Notes under the pieces: generated by a model
The model's input: only the letters and a program-made list of their open reading frames with translations
Told to the model about the DNA's origin: nothing
The model's database searches: none
Origin: Chlorocebus sabaeus
Taxonomy: Eukaryota; Chordata; Mammalia; Primates; Cercopithecidae
Assembly: GCF_047675955.1 (NCBI RefSeq)
Contig: NC_132918.1
Coordinates: 86,009,139-86,073,138 of the forward strand
Length of the DNA stretch: 64,000 nt
Direction: 5' to 3'
In this document: positions 12,716-28,392 of the stretch, in pieces
Layout: the number at the start of each line of letters is the position of its first letter
Position numbering within the stretch: the stretch's first letter is position 1
Made by a program: the position numbers and the translations under genes

Positions 12716-13263
12716 TTAAAACCAAAGGTGAATAAAAGAAATGATAAAATAAGAGTATAAATTATTAAAGTAGAATCTGAAGAAAACTTAATAAAACAAA
12801 TGCTGATTTTTAAAAAGTGTGTACAATTGATATATTTCTAGGGAGACTGATTAAGAAAAATAGAGAAACTCAAATTACTAACACTAGGTCTGACATACGT
12901 AGTATCATAGGGATATTACTACGATTTTCAGACGCTGAAAGGACAGCAAGATACTATGAACATTGTGCCAGTAGATTTGACAGCTTAAATGAAATGAGTG
13001 AATACTTTGAAGAAACAGAAAGGATTACAAAAAACTATGCTGTCCAATATCAATTAAAGAAATTGAGCTCAAACTTGTTCTTCCTTGTTTGTGGGAGCTA
13101 AGAAAAACTGAGAAGTACAATTGTGGTTATTAGAGGGTGGGAAGGATAGAAGGAGGGGAAGATGGGAAATGGTCAATTAACAGTTACACCTAGATGAGAG
13201 GAATAAGTTCTAGTGTTCTGTAGCACTATAGAGTGAATATGATTCACAACAATTTAGTGTATA
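12716..13263 (+). mobile_element. Old L1: ORF2 5' segment joined to 3' UTR
   Basis: 12716-13080 reads as the ORF2 endonuclease-to-RT linker region ('agggagactgattaagaaaa', 'gatactatgaacattgtgcc', 'cttaaatgaaatgagtg'). From about 13085 it switches to an L1M 3' UTR ('tggttattagagggtgggaa', 'aggaataagttctagtgttc', 'acaacaatttagtgtatatg'). The open frame of 94 codons at 12817-13101 is a leftover of ORF2. The 3' UTR continues at 13685 after an inserted LTR. Confidence 0.8.
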
Positions 13264-13684
13264 TGTGTTAGGCTATTCTCATGTTGCTATAAAGAAACAC
13301 CTGAGGTTGTGTCATTTATGAAGAAAAGAGGTTAAATTGGCTCATGGTTCTGCAGGCTGTTTAGGAAGCATGGCACTGGCATATGCTTGGCTTCTGGGGA
13401 GGCCTCGGGGAACGTTTGCTCATGGCAGAAGGCAAAGCAGGAACAGGCACATCACATGTTAAGATTGGGACAAGAGTTGTAGGGGAAGGTGCTGCACACT
13501 TTTCAAAACCAGATTTCGTGTCAACTCAAAACGAGAACTCACTTATCACCAAGGGGATGATGTCAACCCATTCATGAGGGGTCTGCCCCTGTGATACAAA
13601 TACCTCCCACCAGGCCCCACCTCCAACACTGGAGACCACATTTCATCGTGAGATCTGGAGAGGATACACACTCAAACCATATTA
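13264..13684 (-). mobile_element. MaLR (MST/THE1-type) solo LTR, inverted
   Basis: Inverted LTR text runs from 'tgtgttaggctattctcatg' to 'caaaccatatta' and includes 'gaggcctcggggaac', 'tggcagaaggcaaagcagga' and 'ctcccaccaggcccc'. A possible 5-bp target duplication is gtata/gtgta (one mismatch). It splits an L1 3' UTR and is inverted relative to the MaLR element at 11494. Confidence 0.88.
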
Positions 13685-13860
13685 GTGTATTTCCAAAAGC
13701 TGGAAGAGAGGATTTTGAATGCTCACAATATGAAGAAATGACAAGTGTTCAAGGTGAGGTGAAGGCTATGCTAATTACCCTGATTTGATTATTACACATT
13801 GTATACATGTATGGAAATACCACTCTATATTTCATAAATAGGAATAATTTTTAAGTTTTA
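13685..13860 (+). mobile_element. L1 3' UTR, continuation
   Basis: 'agctggaagagaggattttg', 'atgctaattaccctgatttg' and 'acacattgtatacatgtatg' are conserved L1M 3' UTR blocks and complete the L1 at 12716. Confidence 0.85.
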
Positions 13861-14029
13861 ACTTAAAAAGGGGAAAAAGATATTGTACTCATAATAAAAA
13901 GACATTCAGGGCCCAAATGGCATCATTGAGGAATCCTGTTGACCTGCCAAGGTGGAAATGAGTGTCCTTGCAGAAAATGGAGGAGTGGAAACCTCTCATC
14001 ATTTTATCACCTCATGCTACCACAACAAG

Positions 14030-14850
14030 ACAAAGACGTCAGTATAAAAGAAAACTACAAACTAATATTCCAAAGGAAATAAATAGGATAAGTGAGATTA
14101 TCTACAAAAATGCAAGAGTTAACATTAAAGAAATAAATTAATGTAATTTAACATACAGATGGAATAAAGGGAAAAACACATAGTATTATCTCAGTATATG
14201 CAACTACTATCTCACATATTTCTAGTAGGAAAGTAAAATTAACCACTTCGAAAAACAGTTTAGCAATTACTTTATAAAGTTAGAAATACATCTACACAGG
14301 ACTCAGTGGTTACATTCCTAGATTTTTATCCAAGAAAAATGAAAATATACGTCTCCTCAAAGACTGATACACACATGCGCACAGCAGTTTGATTCATAAC
14401 AGCCCCAGCCGGAAGCAATCAAAATGTCCAAAACCAAAGGAACAGCTAAACAAATTATGTTATACACACAGTCAAATACTACTCAGCAGTAAAAATAAAT
14501 GAAATACAAATACACAAAATCACATGAATGAATTTCAAAGCATCCTGCTAAGAAAAATAGCAAGACATAAAGAGTATATCCTGAGCAGTTTCATTCACAT
14601 GTACTGTAGTTCTAGAATAGGTGAAAGTAATCTAGCATCATTGTGGTTGTTTTGTGTTTGGACTATGGATGAAATGACTGTAAGGCAGCATAAAGAAATT
14701 GGTCAAAGTGATGGAAATACGGCATATCTTGTTTGTGATAGTGTTTATACCAAATATGCACATATTTGTCAAAACTCATGAAACTATACCCTTAAAATTG
14801 CTGTATTTTATTGTATACAAATTTTACATTAATAAAGTTGATTTCAAAGG
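14030..14850 (+). mobile_element. Old L1 3' portion (L1MC/L1ME-like)
   Basis: ORF2 end and 3' UTR text are visible: 'cagtttagcaattactttat', 'cagcagtttgattcataaca', 'aaacaaattatgttatacac', 'atgaatgaatttcaaagcat', 'caaaactcatgaaactatac', ending 'aataaagttgatttcaaa', the expected 3' terminus. Frames are broken throughout. The 170 bp before it could be more of the same element. Confidence 0.82.
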
Positions 14851-17044
14851 ACAACAGCTGCAAAGTTTTGGGGGATTCTCAGTGACCAAAGTTGCATGGT
14901 CCAGGCGATACGTGGCTCCTCCCTTCGCACAGTATAGCAAAGCTCTTCTTATTCAGCACCAACCAGCCAAGCAAGTTCTCCACCCAGGGTGCTGAGATCT
15001 TAATGAAACCAGAAGCCAAAAGGTGAGCCTAAGCTGCCCCACAACTGCTTACTCTGAAAAAAGGCACCAACACCCCTCCAGAGGTAATCTTCTTAAAGAC
15101 ATAAATTCACAGGAAACACTTTTTGTGGAGTTTCTTCCCTGTTCAGACATTCCTGTAGTGCCTGATTTTTTTTCTCGTTTTGAGGTTTTGTTTTGTTTTT
15201 AATCCTTCTCAGTATGATGATAGATTGATAGGCCAGTAGGGTGGGCAAGTAGCTAGATTAATAAATTAGTTCATTCAGTATGTAACAGACTTAATCAGTC
15301 CAAGAACACTGTGTGAGCAAAGGGTAATAAATGGACAAATGGGGAGCCTAAGAGATTTCATTAAAAATGCAAGTCGAAGGGAGCCCTAGTTTCCTGTCTT
15401 AATGTCACCATTATTCAACCCTCTTTAGGTTCATTTGCAAAGTATAGTGGCCAGGGAAAGAAAAGCTTTATTTGTGAAACATCAACACTCAAACAAGAAT
15501 ATTTGCACTCAGAAGTGGTAATCTGAGCAATATCAGAATTGGTGTAGCAGAAAGTCTAGGACATTGTGGTTAGACAAACCTGGGTGTCTTGCCAATCTCC
15601 AGTTTTTACTTGTTTAATGAATACCAATATTTTGCATGATTGGAAAATAAATGAAGTTGCTTCATGTCTTGTTTTGGAAATCTTATCAAATATAAAAAAT
15701 TTACAAATCAACATTATTGGAATAGTTAAGTATAAGCAATATACTTTGAATATATTTGCTGCTTAATAATTGTTTATGAAATGAATTTAAAAACAATCCA
15801 CAAAGAGTCAGAGATACAGATTGTGGTCCAGATACCTCAAAATAATTGAGATTTGTGGAGTAATTGCTCAACTTTCAATATATTCTAAATGTGAAAAATG
15901 CTTCTCTTTGTTAAACTTGACCAGTTTGGTTCATTTACTTGATCAAGTTTCTTAACTTCCTTAGAGCTCATTTTTCACATCTGTAAAAAAGGCAAAGATT
16001 ACCTAAAGTCCTGCAAAGTGCCCAGAACCGTTTTAGTTGTTTGTATCAAGGTTTTTGAATGTAGATAAATGGAGATAAAGAAGTAAGAATTTACTCTGTT
16101 TACTTAGCTTGACATTGACTGGAGGCATGTAGTTCTCTATCTGAACAGTTTCTTATGAGCATTCAAAGGTCAGCTCCTGTTACTATATTATCTTGTGCTA
16201 GGACCTTGTCATTGTTACTATTGAGAAAGAGTTGGCCCTACCACTTAGATAACTTAACAGCTCAATGAGATGGTGTTTAATTTTCTTTTTTGCTGATTCT
16301 TTCTAGATTTCTTACTTATTAAAAAACAAAAACAAACAAACAAAAAAACCCCACTATCTGGCCACCAAACTTTACCAAATTCAGTTAGCAAACTTAAGAG
16401 ATGATTTGATCCCTGCTTACCATTGAGATTCAACTAGTTCCAAAGCTAACAATTGACTGACCAAACTTACTCAATTAATATCCAAATTGGGCACTGGAGC
16501 ATTGGATAATATAACATAGATAATTAGAAAATTTATCATTGAAATCTGTTTTTTTATAACGTATGTCTATGTAGCTGCCTTCTTGGTTCAGAATTACCTC
16601 TCCTCTGTACTTGGGACTTTCAGAAAACTTATGATTTTTAAATGGAAAAGAGTTATAGTTCTACCTAGGATGTAGAAAATAGAGAGATGGAATAAATGTT
16701 GCTTCCACATTACAAAATTGTTTTGTTTAATCACAAACATATGTGTGTATATCAACATATTAAATGTATGATACATATATACATAATATATACCTAAGAT
16801 ATATATATACATGTCATATGAATGCTATGTATACACACATCTCATGTATTTATGTATAGCCTCACAGATTCACACAAGAATATCTTGTATGAATAGTCTT
16901 GTAAGAAAGACTCTGAGAGAAAGTGAAAGACTCTGGTTGAGAATTTTGAAAGACAGCATTCTGAGTCCCCAACTCTGTGGATTTTACACCTCCTCCTACA
17001 ATACCTCAATAACTTACTGAGCAAGTAGGATGACTTTTAGTTAA
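14851..17044. other. Largely unassigned sequence
   Basis: I recognise no gene. A MIR-like core may lie at about 15945-16070 on the plus strand ('ttcacatctgtaaaaaaggc', 'aaagtgcccagaac'). A (CAAA)n tract is at 16322-16350. AT-rich alternating purine-pyrimidine sequence occupies about 16738-16830 and can form a cruciform. Confidence 0.4.
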
Positions 17045-18775
17045 GGTTTCCTGAAAATAGACAAAGAAGATCTGTGTAAAAGAAGTCTATTAAAGATTGC
17101 ATTTAGGAATGATGCCTGGAAGTAAGGGAAAAGAAAAAGTTGCAATGTGATTAAGTCATTACAGAGGTCTCAGCCAAATCACGGGGCAGCTCTGAAGCTG
17201 GAATGGCTTTTTGGTGTTTCAAAATGAGGCAAGTTTCCAGAGCCTTCATATCCTATTAGGACTAGTTATTGTACCTGCTATGCCCGCAGTGAAGGAGTGT
17301 AACTTTTGTGGAAACACAAATTCATTCAGCCTAGGGCAAGCACCAGAGAGGGTAGCAGCTATGCACCATCAAGCTAAGATTCCGAGACTTTTGATAGCTA
17401 AGAGAATGAGTGTTTTACTCCTGAAAGAGAGATCTGGGTGATAAAAGTAATATCCACTGCAAGTCATCCCTTGCATTGCTTCCTATAGTAACTTTACTCC
17501 ATCTGTGTACAGCTTCTGCACGATTCTTATTGATATTCATTCATGTGTAAGAGGAAGGTTGGTGACATGAAAGGTTGGTGACCAGCCTTTGCTGGTCTTG
17601 AAGCTTTAACTGATCCTCATTAGCTTCCTCTTTTACTATCTTCATCTGCAGCTATTACCTCTACTGGTCTAGGTTGCTCACCTGGTGGGTATGTCCTTCC
17701 TCTGGGAACCCAGATCTGTAGATGCACAGAGCCTAAAGTTTTGGAGAAGAAAAGCAAAAATGTCCTGGGTCACTGATAATAAGGACCAGCAGAGACATTC
17801 CTACTTCAAGTCTTGTTCCTATACCCAGGTGTTCTACCTACAGGGAAGCTAACATTATGTAATGGTTGTATCAGGGTGTAAGTGCATCCTGGAGGATAGC
17901 ACACAGTACTTGCAGAACGGCACCTACTGGTACTTTCAAAAGGCTAATTCATCCAACTATAAAACTGGCAGCTTCTGAGTGATATGAAGCAGTAGGACCA
18001 GTGAATCTCACTGTCCTAAGCCCATAGCAATATCTATACTGCTCTGAAGTCAACTGCAAGATCCAAGGCAATGTTTTATAGGATCTCATGTTGTGGGAAA
18101 ACCCCTTTAAGTTCTCTAAAAAGGAGCTGGCTGGGGTCCTGAGCATAGGAAAGGAAAATTTATATTCACAATAAATGTCAATCCTATTCAAGGTCAAATC
18201 ATGCCCTCTCAATGGTTGAAGGTGTCTATTGTAATTAACTTTCCCCAACTGGGTGGTTGATATCCTTAAGAGACGATGCCATATCAAGGAGCACAGTATT
18301 GGTCCCAGTTGCTGTCATGTCAGACATTCAGTAGTGGAAGTAGCTAAATAAACTTTGATAGTTTTGAATCTATGCAACTGGGCTCATTCGTAGCCTTCAT
18401 ATCTGCCGCTGTAGACACTCCCTTCAGGCCCTGATGTACTAGCCTTGGAATAGCCACATTCAAAGCCCAGCTGACGTCAACTGTTCAAGTCATTCTGGCT
18501 CTTGATGGTTTAGTGCCTCCTACATAGGAGCCGCTCTCTGGTGAGAATTACTACACAATTTGCTATGTACCGGTGACTACCAGAGAGGACCAAAACGATT
18601 CCTTTGTGCCTCCCTTTTCCCTGCTTTGTGAGCAGTAATGTCTACAGTGGTTACACTATGCTTATTTTCCCATGATATCATGGGGAATAGGGAGGTTATA
18701 TTGTCTGTTGATTTTACAGCTCTAAAACTTAACTCCAGGAGCTGTAAATAAGAAGCTGCCCCCAAGGACCATCAT
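17045..18775 (-). pseudogene. ERVL pol remnant, RNase H/integrase region
   Basis: On the minus strand the broken frame at 17949-18287 aligns in my memory with the ERVL integrase core. It has a degraded 'W-x-V-D-Y' opening read as 'GKVNYNRHLQPLRG', then an 'RIDIYCEYKFSFP' block matching the region around the second catalytic Asp strand. A later 'TGPTASYHSEAASFI' block matches the region before the catalytic Glu. In functional copies this enzyme inserts viral DNA into host chromosomes. Here frames shift repeatedly and key acidic positions are altered, so it is dead. Flanking sequence on both sides (to about 17045 and 18775) has the same GC level and reads as related internal sequence. No LTR was recognised next to it. 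Confidence 0.7.
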
Positions 18776-18889
18776 CTGCACCTGGATGTGATTTAGACTT
18801 TAAGCAGATGCTGTACAAATATAGAACTTTTGGAGAGTCTTCAAAAAGGAGAAGTATATTTTAAATATGATACAAACGTAAAATAAATT

Positions 18890-19445
18890 GTGGGCAGAGA
18901 GCAAATTGTGGAGTTTTAAAAACATGTTTATATGTTTTTTGACATTGCTCCTTTTGAAGAGTGAAGTTTAATTTCCACCCATTTTGAGTATGACCTGGAT
19001 TTAACGACTCTTTCTTAATGAATGTCTTGCAGTAAAAGTGCTGGTGTGTAAGTCGGGTCATGAAAGACAATATGAAGTCAGTTTCTCTCTTGATCACTCA
19101 CACTGGGGGAGGTCAGCTATTACTTTGTGAGTATACTTGAACCACCTTATGGAGCAGATCACGTGACAGAGAACTGAGTCTTCTGGCCAATGCCAGCAAG
19201 GAACTGAGACCTGCTGCCAACAGTCACATTAGTAATCATGGAAATGGATCCTGCAGCCCTAGTTAAGTCTCCAGATAATTGTAACGGAGACTGACATCCT
19301 GTTAGCAACTTTATGAGAGCCCTCCAGCCTATAGGCACTCCCAGATTCCTGAGTCACAGAAACTTGAGGTAATAGATATTTGTTGTTTTAAGCCTTTAAG
19401 TTTAAGGGTAATTTGTTATGCACTGGTAGAGCTACCATCATCACT
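18890..19445 (+). mobile_element. MLT1-type LTR (ERVL-MaLR)
   Basis: The text runs 'gggcagagagcaaattgtgg', 'tctctcttgatcactcacac', 'gggggaggtcagctattact', 'gtcacagaaacttgagg' and 'tttgttgttttaagccttta', ending 'gggtaatttgttatgcactg'. That end is the standard 3' terminus of MLT1 LTRs. It is diverged and has no recognised partner LTR. Confidence 0.75.
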
Positions 19446-19950
19446 GATTCCTACAAGAGCGATATATTAGTTTACCAGTATACAAACTTGGAGGAATTTT
19501 ATATTCAGCTTTCAGTGTCAAACTTTCAGTGTCAAGTGAAAATGTGTCAGCAAATAGGAGGCCATATTTTCCCGGCTAAATTTATTACTGAATCTTAGTG
19601 TCCATCTAGAAACTCAAAATTATTTGAACTTCTTAAATATAAGCATAACAAATTGAGGCATTAAAGTCACATATAATATATCCAGTTCACAAATTAATAA
19701 AAATGCCACAAGGTTTTAAAGAAAATATGTTGTATATGATTTCTCCTTAGCACATTCAATGAAATCAAATGGAATATTCAAAATTTTTAATTAGATTCTT
19801 ATCTATCTCAAATAAGATGCTTTTCTATTTTCAGGCTGATTTTTGAAGTTCCACAAATTGAAACAAAATGGTAAAATATTTGACTAACCTTAGAATTTAT
19901 GTGCCACTAATATCCAAATAAACCTTGCTCAATTAAGAAGTATGTAATAT
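19446..19950. other. Unassigned AT-rich sequence
   Basis: Nothing recognised. A short tandem 'tttcagtgtcaa' duplication sits at about 19508-19534. Confidence 0.45.
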
Positions 19951-21323
<1,373 letters not shown>

Positions 21324-21891
21324 TACAGCTGATCTTCGAACAACATGGATTTAAACTCTGTGTGTCCATTTATATATGGATCTTTTTTTCAATAATTATA
21401 TTAGAAAAATTTTGGAGATTTGTAAACAATTAGAAAAAGCAATTAGAAAAAAAATACAACCTGAAAATGCTGAAAAAATTAAGAAAATGTATGTCATGAA
21501 TATATAAAATATATGTGGATACTCATTCACTACGATAAAAAATACATACATTTATTATAAAAAGTTAAAATGTATCAAAAACTTGTGCACACTCCTCCAG
21601 ATTGCCTATAATAGGATTCACAGTTGATAGAAATATAAACAAGCATAAATATGTAGTAGTAAATTATAACTGTATAAAGTTAACTGTAGTACATACTGTG
21701 CCACTGTAATAATTTTGTAGCCATCTCTTGCATGAGCTCAAGTGTTGCAAACTGCTTAAAATGCCGTGGGACACCAATCATTTCCATGTAAGCAGTTGTT
21801 TCTCCAGCAAATTGTGTATCACACTAAAAAGTGATCCCTCATGGTTCTTGCATATTTGATTAGTGCAATACCATCAAACTTGAATAACATC

Positions 21892-24038
<2,147 letters not shown>

Positions 24039-24280
24039 TAAATATATCTTCTTTCTTATAACTTTCTTAGTCACATTTTCCTAGCTTACTTTATTGTAAG
24101 AGTACAGTATATAATGCATATACAAAATATGCATTAATTGGCTATTATGTCACCAGTAAGGTTTCCAGTCAACAGTAGTCTATTAGTAGTTAAATTTTGG
24201 GGCACTCAAAAGCCATATGTGGATTTTCAGCTATGGGGATGGGTTGATACCCCTAACCCCACGATCAAGGTTCTACTGTA

Positions 24281-24485
24281 CTTTAGTGACAATTTAGAAG
24301 AGATTTATCATTCTCTCTACCATCTTTCTAAAAATATTTTTCTTCTTATTTTTCCATGTATCTCTTTAAAATATCTTTCACTTTTCCATCCATGATTCTT
24401 TCACACTCTACTCCTGGTCTTCCCAAAATACTCAACTTCTCTTCTTAACTAGACTGATATAAACAACACATTAATCGGTATACTA
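24281..24485. other. Unassigned sequence
   Basis: A CT-rich stretch between the Tigger end and a MIR. Nothing recognised. Confidence 0.4.
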
Positions 24486-24715
24486 GTCAATAACCATCAG
24501 TTATTAAGTGCTTTCTATATGCCAGGCATAGTCCTAATAATTTTGCATGAATTTATTCATTTTATTCTTATAATATTTCTATACGAAAGGTATTAATACT
24601 ATCTCCATTTTACTGATAAGGAAACAGAAGCATTGGAAGTTTAAGTAGTTTATCCAAGGTCATACAGCTAGTGACTGACAGAGCCAAACTTTCTGTCTCT
24701 ATAATGCCTGCTTTT
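24486..24715 (-). mobile_element. MIR SINE, inverted
   Basis: 'gtgctttctatatgccaggc', 'ctccattttactgataagga' and 'caaggtcatacagctagtga' are diagnostic inverted-MIR blocks covering nearly the full element. Confidence 0.92.
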
Positions 24716-25335
24716 ATCCTTGACATCATTTTGCATACTTGTTTTCATGTATGTTGTACCCTCACTGTAATGACATTGTGTGTTCTTTGTTTACAATTTT
24801 AACAGTAGATGACTAGAGAAATAGTCACATTAGGCTACTAAAAACTACTGTCCAGTTTCAGTGTATTTTTAAAAACCATACATACATATATAATTTTTAT
24901 GTTTTATAACTATTTTATGTAAAATAATTATTTTTTTATAATTATATTATGTATTAAATAAATCCTGGCCCTCAGGCTTGAGTTTAATTACAAACATATA
25001 CTTTTGACCTTTGTTTTAAAGGATCAAATGTTATGATAGCAAATTAGAACATGAAGTTGGTTGGAAAAATAAAATATACTGAATCAAATACTTGACTTTG
25101 GGTTTGTGCTTTGGACCCCATGACTGAATAAATGGATAGTTGTGGGCTGAGGATGGAAAAGGCTTGATCCACATTGATTTTGTCACTCTTTATCTTGTAC
25201 TTGTACCTCTACTTTCTAAGTATTTGTAATAAATTTAATATATTATACTGATGAAGGCAGGTTAATATACTGCCTTAGTATCACAGAAAGGCACTGTCCT
25301 TCACAGTATCACAGTAGGTAAGGTAGCGTGGTGCA
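24716..25335. other. Unassigned AT-rich sequence
   Basis: Nothing recognised. Very AT-rich around 24870-24960. Confidence 0.45.
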
Positions 25336-25339
25336 ATGA

Positions 25340-25403
25340 ATAAAATCTGTATCTTTACATTTTTTAAATGTAATTTTTGTGGGTACATAGTAGGTGTATA
25401 TAC
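25340..25403 (-). mobile_element. L1 3' end, left part
   Basis: 'ttttgtgggtacatagtagg' is an inverted L1MA/L1MB 3' tail. It continues at 27588 ('ggaatgcatgaggtattttg') after the MaLR provirus, so the MaLR inserted into this L1. Confidence 0.8.
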
Positions 25404-27587
25404 TGATACAATTTAGCTCTGTGTCCCCACCCAAATCTCACCTTGAATTGTAATAATTCCTATTCTAGGGCTGAACCAGGTGTTGACAATTAAACCACGG
25501 GGGAAGTTTCCCCAGTGCTGTTCTTGTGGTAGTGAGTGAGTTCTTGAAAGATTCGATGGTTTAATAAGGGGCTTCCCCCTTCACTTGGCACCCAACCTCT
25601 CTCCTGTTGACTTGTGAAGAGGTGCCTTCCACCTTGATTGTAGGTTTTGTGAGGCTTCTCCAGCCATGCAGAACTGTGAGTCAATTAAAACATTTTTATA
25701 TAAATTACCCAATCTCCAGTATTTCTTCATAGCAGCATGAGAATGGACTAATAAAGTAAATTGGTACCAGGTAGTAAGGCACTGCTGTAAAGATATCTGA
25801 AAATGTGGAAGCGACTTTGGAATAGGCAGAGGTTGGAACGCTTCAGAGGGCTCAGAAGAAGACAGGAAGATGTGGGAAATTTTGGAACTTTCTAGAGACT
25901 TGTTGAATGGCTTTGACAAAAATGCTGATAGTAATATGGAGAATAAAGTCTACACCAAGATGGTCTCACAAAGAGATGATGAACTTCTTAAGAACTAAAG
26001 CAAAGGTGACTCTTGCTACGCATTAGTAAAGAGACTGGTGGCACTTTGCCCGTGCCCTAGAGATGTGTGGAACTTTGAACTTGCGAGAGATGATTTAGGA
26101 TATCGGTGGAAGAAATTTCTAACTGGCAAAGTGTTCAATAGGAAGCAGAGCATAAATGTTTGGAAAATTTGCAACCTGACCACGTGATAGAAAAGAAAAA
26201 CCTTTTTCTAAGGAGAAATTCAAGGCCTCTGCAGAATTTTGCGTAAGTAACAAGGAACTGAATGTTATTCACCAAGACAATGGGGAAAATGTCTCCAGGA
26301 CATATCAGAGAACTTCACAGTAGCCTCTCCCATGACAAGTCCAGAGGCCTAGGAGGGAAAAAATGGTTTTGTGAGCCTGGCCCAGGGGCCCCCTTCCTCT
26401 ATGTTGCCTTGGGACACGGTGCCCAGTGTCCCAGCTGCTTCAGCTCCAGCCATGGCTAAAAGGGATCAATGTACTACTCAGGCCATTACTTCAGAAGGTG
26501 CAAGCCCCTTTGTGTGTACACAGAACACAAGAATTGAGGTTTGGGAACCTCTGCCTAGATTTCAGAGAATGTATAGAAATGTCTGGATGTCCAGGCAGAA
26601 GTTTGCTGCAGGGACAGGGCTCTCATGGAGAACCCATGCTAGGGCAATGCAGAAGGGAAATGTGGTGTTGGAGCACCCACACAGAGTCCTACTGGGCCAC
26701 CACCTAGTAGAGCTGTGAGGAGAGGGCAACCATCCTCCAGACTCCAGAATGGTAGATCCATCAACAGCTTGCACAGTGTGCCTGGAAAAGTCACAGGCAC
26801 TCAATGCCAGTCCATGAAGGCAGCTGAGAGAGGAGCTGTACCCTGCAAAGCCACAGAGGTGGAGCTGCCCAAGGTTGTGGGAGCCCACTTCTTGCATCTG
26901 GATGTGAGACATGGAGTCAAAGGGGATCATTTTGGATCTTTAAGGTTTAACGACTGCCCAGTTAGATTTTTGGACTTACATGGTGCCTGTAGCCCTTTTG
27001 TCTTGGCCAATTTCTCCCATTTGGAATGGGTGTATTTAACCAATATCTATGCCCTTGTTGTATCTAGGAAGTAACTAACTTTCTTTTGATTTTACAGGCT
27101 CATAGGCAGAAGGAACTTGCCTTGTCTCAGATGAGACTTTGACTTGGACTATTGGGCTAATGCTGAAATAAGTTAAGACTATGGGGGACTGTTTGGAAGG
27201 CATGATTATGTTTTGAAATGTGAGAATATGAGATTTGGGAGGGACCAGGGGTGGAATGATACGGTTTGGCTCTGTGTGCTCACCCAAATCTCACCTTGAA
27301 TTGTAGTAATTCTTACATGTCAGTAGTGAGACCAGGTGGAGATAATTGAATCATGGGGGTGATTTCTCTCATGCTTTTCTCCTGATAGTAAGTTCTCATG
27401 AGATATGATAGTTTTACAAGGGGCTCTCCATCATTCAGCACTCATTCTCTCTCCTACTACCCTATAAAGAGTTGCCTTCTACCATGACTGCAGCCATGCA
27501 GAACTGTGAGTCAATTAAACCTCTTTTTAAAATAAATTACCCAGTCTCAAGTATTTCTTCATAGCAGCATGAGAACAGACTCATACA
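25404..27587 (+). mobile_element. Complete MaLR (MST/THE1-type) element with two LTRs
   Basis: The 5' LTR is about 25404-25755 ('tgatacaatttagctctgtg' to 'gaatggactaata'), the internal region 25756-27256 and the 3' LTR 27257-27587. The internal region opens with 'attggtaccaggtagtaagg', the typical MaLR post-LTR sequence, and ends 'gggaccaggggtgga'. The several open frames of 65-122 codons at 25490-27287 on both strands are leftovers; MaLR internal regions do not encode a pol. The two LTRs are visibly diverged, so the insertion is ancient. I could not confirm a clear 5-bp target duplication. Confidence 0.92.
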
Positions 27588-27880
27588 TACATCTATGGAA
27601 TGCATGAGGTATTTTGATACAGGCATACAATGAATAATTAGCACATCAGGGTAAATGAGGCATCCATCATCTCAGGCATTTACACTTTATGCTACAAACA
27701 ATCCAAGTATGTTCTTTTAGTTATTTTTAAATGTACAATAAACTATTGTTGACTGTAGTCACTCTGTTGTACTGTCAAATACTAGATCTTATTCATTCTA
27801 TCTAACCATATTTTCAGACCCATTAACTATCCCTTTTTCTTCCCTGCGTACTACCCTTTTCAGCCTCTGGGAACCACCCC
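27588..27880 (-). mobile_element. L1 3' end, right part
   Basis: Inverted L1 3' UTR: 'atgaggtattttgatacagg', 'ggtaaatgaggcatccatca', 'actgtagtcactctgttgta'. It completes the L1 begun at 25340. Confidence 0.85.
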
Positions 27881-28091
27881 AAGAGCAAAATACTAATATT
27901 AATACTACTACTACTAATAATAATAATTCATTTTATAGGAATGTACAATAAACATTTGATCGTTTTTCTTGTGTTGGAAATGTTTGTTTTTTCTTCTTTT
28001 AGTACAATTATAAATAGAGTGGTAATAAACATAATCAGTAAATAAATACAGGGCAAAAAACTGCATCTTCATCTCATTAGGCTGGAATTAA

Positions 28092-28392
28092 TTAATTTAT
28101 TTATTTATTTTTAGTGACAGAATCTGTCACTCAGACTAGAGTGCAGTGTTGTAACCATAGCTCGCTCTAACCTTGAACTCCTAAGCATAAGTTATCCTCC
28201 TCCCTCAGCCTCCTGACTGGCTAGGACTACAGGTGTACATCACTGTGCCTGCCTGTTTTTTTAAAAATTTTTTGTAGAAACAGTGCCTTGATGTGTTGCC
28301 CAGGTTGATTTTGAACTCTTGGCCTCAAGTGATCCTCCTGCCTTGGCATCCCAAAGGAGGATTACAGGCACATGTCACCATGTCGAGCCTAG
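28092..28392 (-). mobile_element. AluJ, diverged
   Basis: Inverted Alu with many changes: a decayed poly-T ('ttatttatttatttttagtg'), 'cactcagactagagtgcagt', 'gatgtgttgcccaggttgat' and 'cctcaagtgatcctcctgcc'. These fit the oldest Alu family. Confidence 0.9.

Noticed and set aside
12309..12735. Two overlapping plus-strand frames of 107 and 136 codons
   Set aside because: They lie inside the MaLR internal region and have no match to a conserved domain. Related sequence recurs at 26262-26718 and 33815-34215 in the other MaLR copies.
12817..13101. Open frame of 94 codons
   Set aside because: It is an L1 ORF2 remnant, not a host gene.
16738..16830. Alternating TA/CA tract considered as a regulatory element
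   Set aside because: Low-complexity sequence without other motifs; listed only as part of the unassigned stretch.
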